From positions 1 through 32,032 of the forward strand of contig DKYP01000046.1 of NCBI GenBank assembly GCA_002499945.1: a stretch of 32,032 nt of DNA. The letters are read 5' to 3'. Position 1 is the stretch's first letter; each line of letters starts with the position of its first letter. This stretch comes from Lachnoclostridium sp. UBA7097. GTDB lineage: Bacteria > Bacillota > Clostridia > Lachnospirales > Lachnospiraceae. A program made the position numbers and the translations under genes. Positions 31,954 to 32,032 of this stretch are shown here, piece after piece. A model generated the notes under the pieces. That model was not told where the DNA came from and did no database searches. It saw nothing but the letters and a program-made list of their open reading frames with translations.

Positions 31954-32032
31954 ATGATTAATATACTGACGACCGTTAAGATTTCCCAATTTCTGAACAG
32001 CCTATATTGCATAAGTGGGCAATATGTGCTGT
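31954..32032 (+). CDS. Start of an unidentified gene, cut by the window edge
   Basis: An ATG at 31954 opens a frame of 26 codons (MINILTTVKISQFLNSLYCI and onward) that has not closed at the last base. The upstream AGGCGG is a poor ribosome site. No family can be named from so little, and the frame could be chance. Confidence 0.3.
   Translation, partial: MINILTTVKISQFLNSLYCISGQYVL

Noticed and set aside
1..32032. tRNA, rRNA, CRISPR arrays, insertion sequences, phage genes or attachment sites
   Set aside because: None was recognised on either strand by reading; a tRNA or covariance-model scan was not run.

Overview
The window looks like chromosomal DNA from a low-GC Clostridia bacterium, most likely a Lachnospiraceae-type gut anaerobe. 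This rests on the gene content (type III glutamine synthetase, the yicC-remA-gmk-rpoZ cluster, BlaI/M56 pairs, TipAS-type MerR with an ABC pump), strong GGAGG ribosome sites, canonical sigma-A promoters and AT-rich spacers. The genus cannot be named from the sequence alone. There is no tRNA, rRNA, CRISPR array, transposase or phage gene, so this is largely core genome with a few accessory operons.

Layout. 1-1896: the 3' part of an ABC exporter operon (two membrane proteins, then the ATPase). 2057-4289: phosphoglycerate mutase gpmI and a SUKH-like protein, closed by a bidirectional terminator. 4360-5712 (-): a cytoplasmic chemoreceptor with a C-terminal CZB zinc domain. 5902-6997 (-): a HAAS-type membrane protein and a PadR regulator. 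7191-9299 (-): type III glutamine synthetase behind a leader with an attenuator. 9625-15153 (+): AI-2E-family membrane protein, then yicC, remA, gmk, rpoZ, signal peptidase I and a cell-wall amidase. 15263-15547: ComFB. 15722-19622: phosphoglucomutase and a GH36 alpha-galactosidase. 19729-21818 (-): BlaI repressor and an M56 (BlaR1-like) membrane protease. 21935-25087 (-): a large soluble hybrid histidine kinase. 25206-25517 (-): YbjQ. 25659-27984 (+): MerR/TipAS regulator with an ABC efflux pair. 28010-28801 (-): GNAT protein. 29043-31890 (+): an unknown secreted protein overlapping a MecA-like penicillin-binding protein. An open frame runs off the right edge.

How they work together. Three themes stand out. 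(1) Cell-envelope stress and resistance: BlaI/M56, the MecA-like PBP operon behind its own dyad-bearing promoter, the TipAS-type efflux operon, PadR/HAAS, signal peptidase and amidase. (2) Central metabolism: gpmI, phosphoglucomutase and alpha-galactosidase in carbon flow, glutamine synthetase in nitrogen assimilation. (3) Signalling: zinc-site chemoreceptor, hybrid kinase, ComFB.

Most interesting signals: a terminator in the glnA leader whose 5' arm is shared with a hexaloop hairpin of ANTAR-target type; three evenly built dyads at the BlaI/M56 promoter that differ from the dyad at the PBP promoter; an uncharacterised secreted protein overlapping the PBP gene; an M56 protein whose outer domain is a pair of YG-type repeats rather than a beta-lactam sensor; and an omega subunit with a long acidic tail holding a CPVC motif. 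All functional statements are from reading the sequence; no database search was run.
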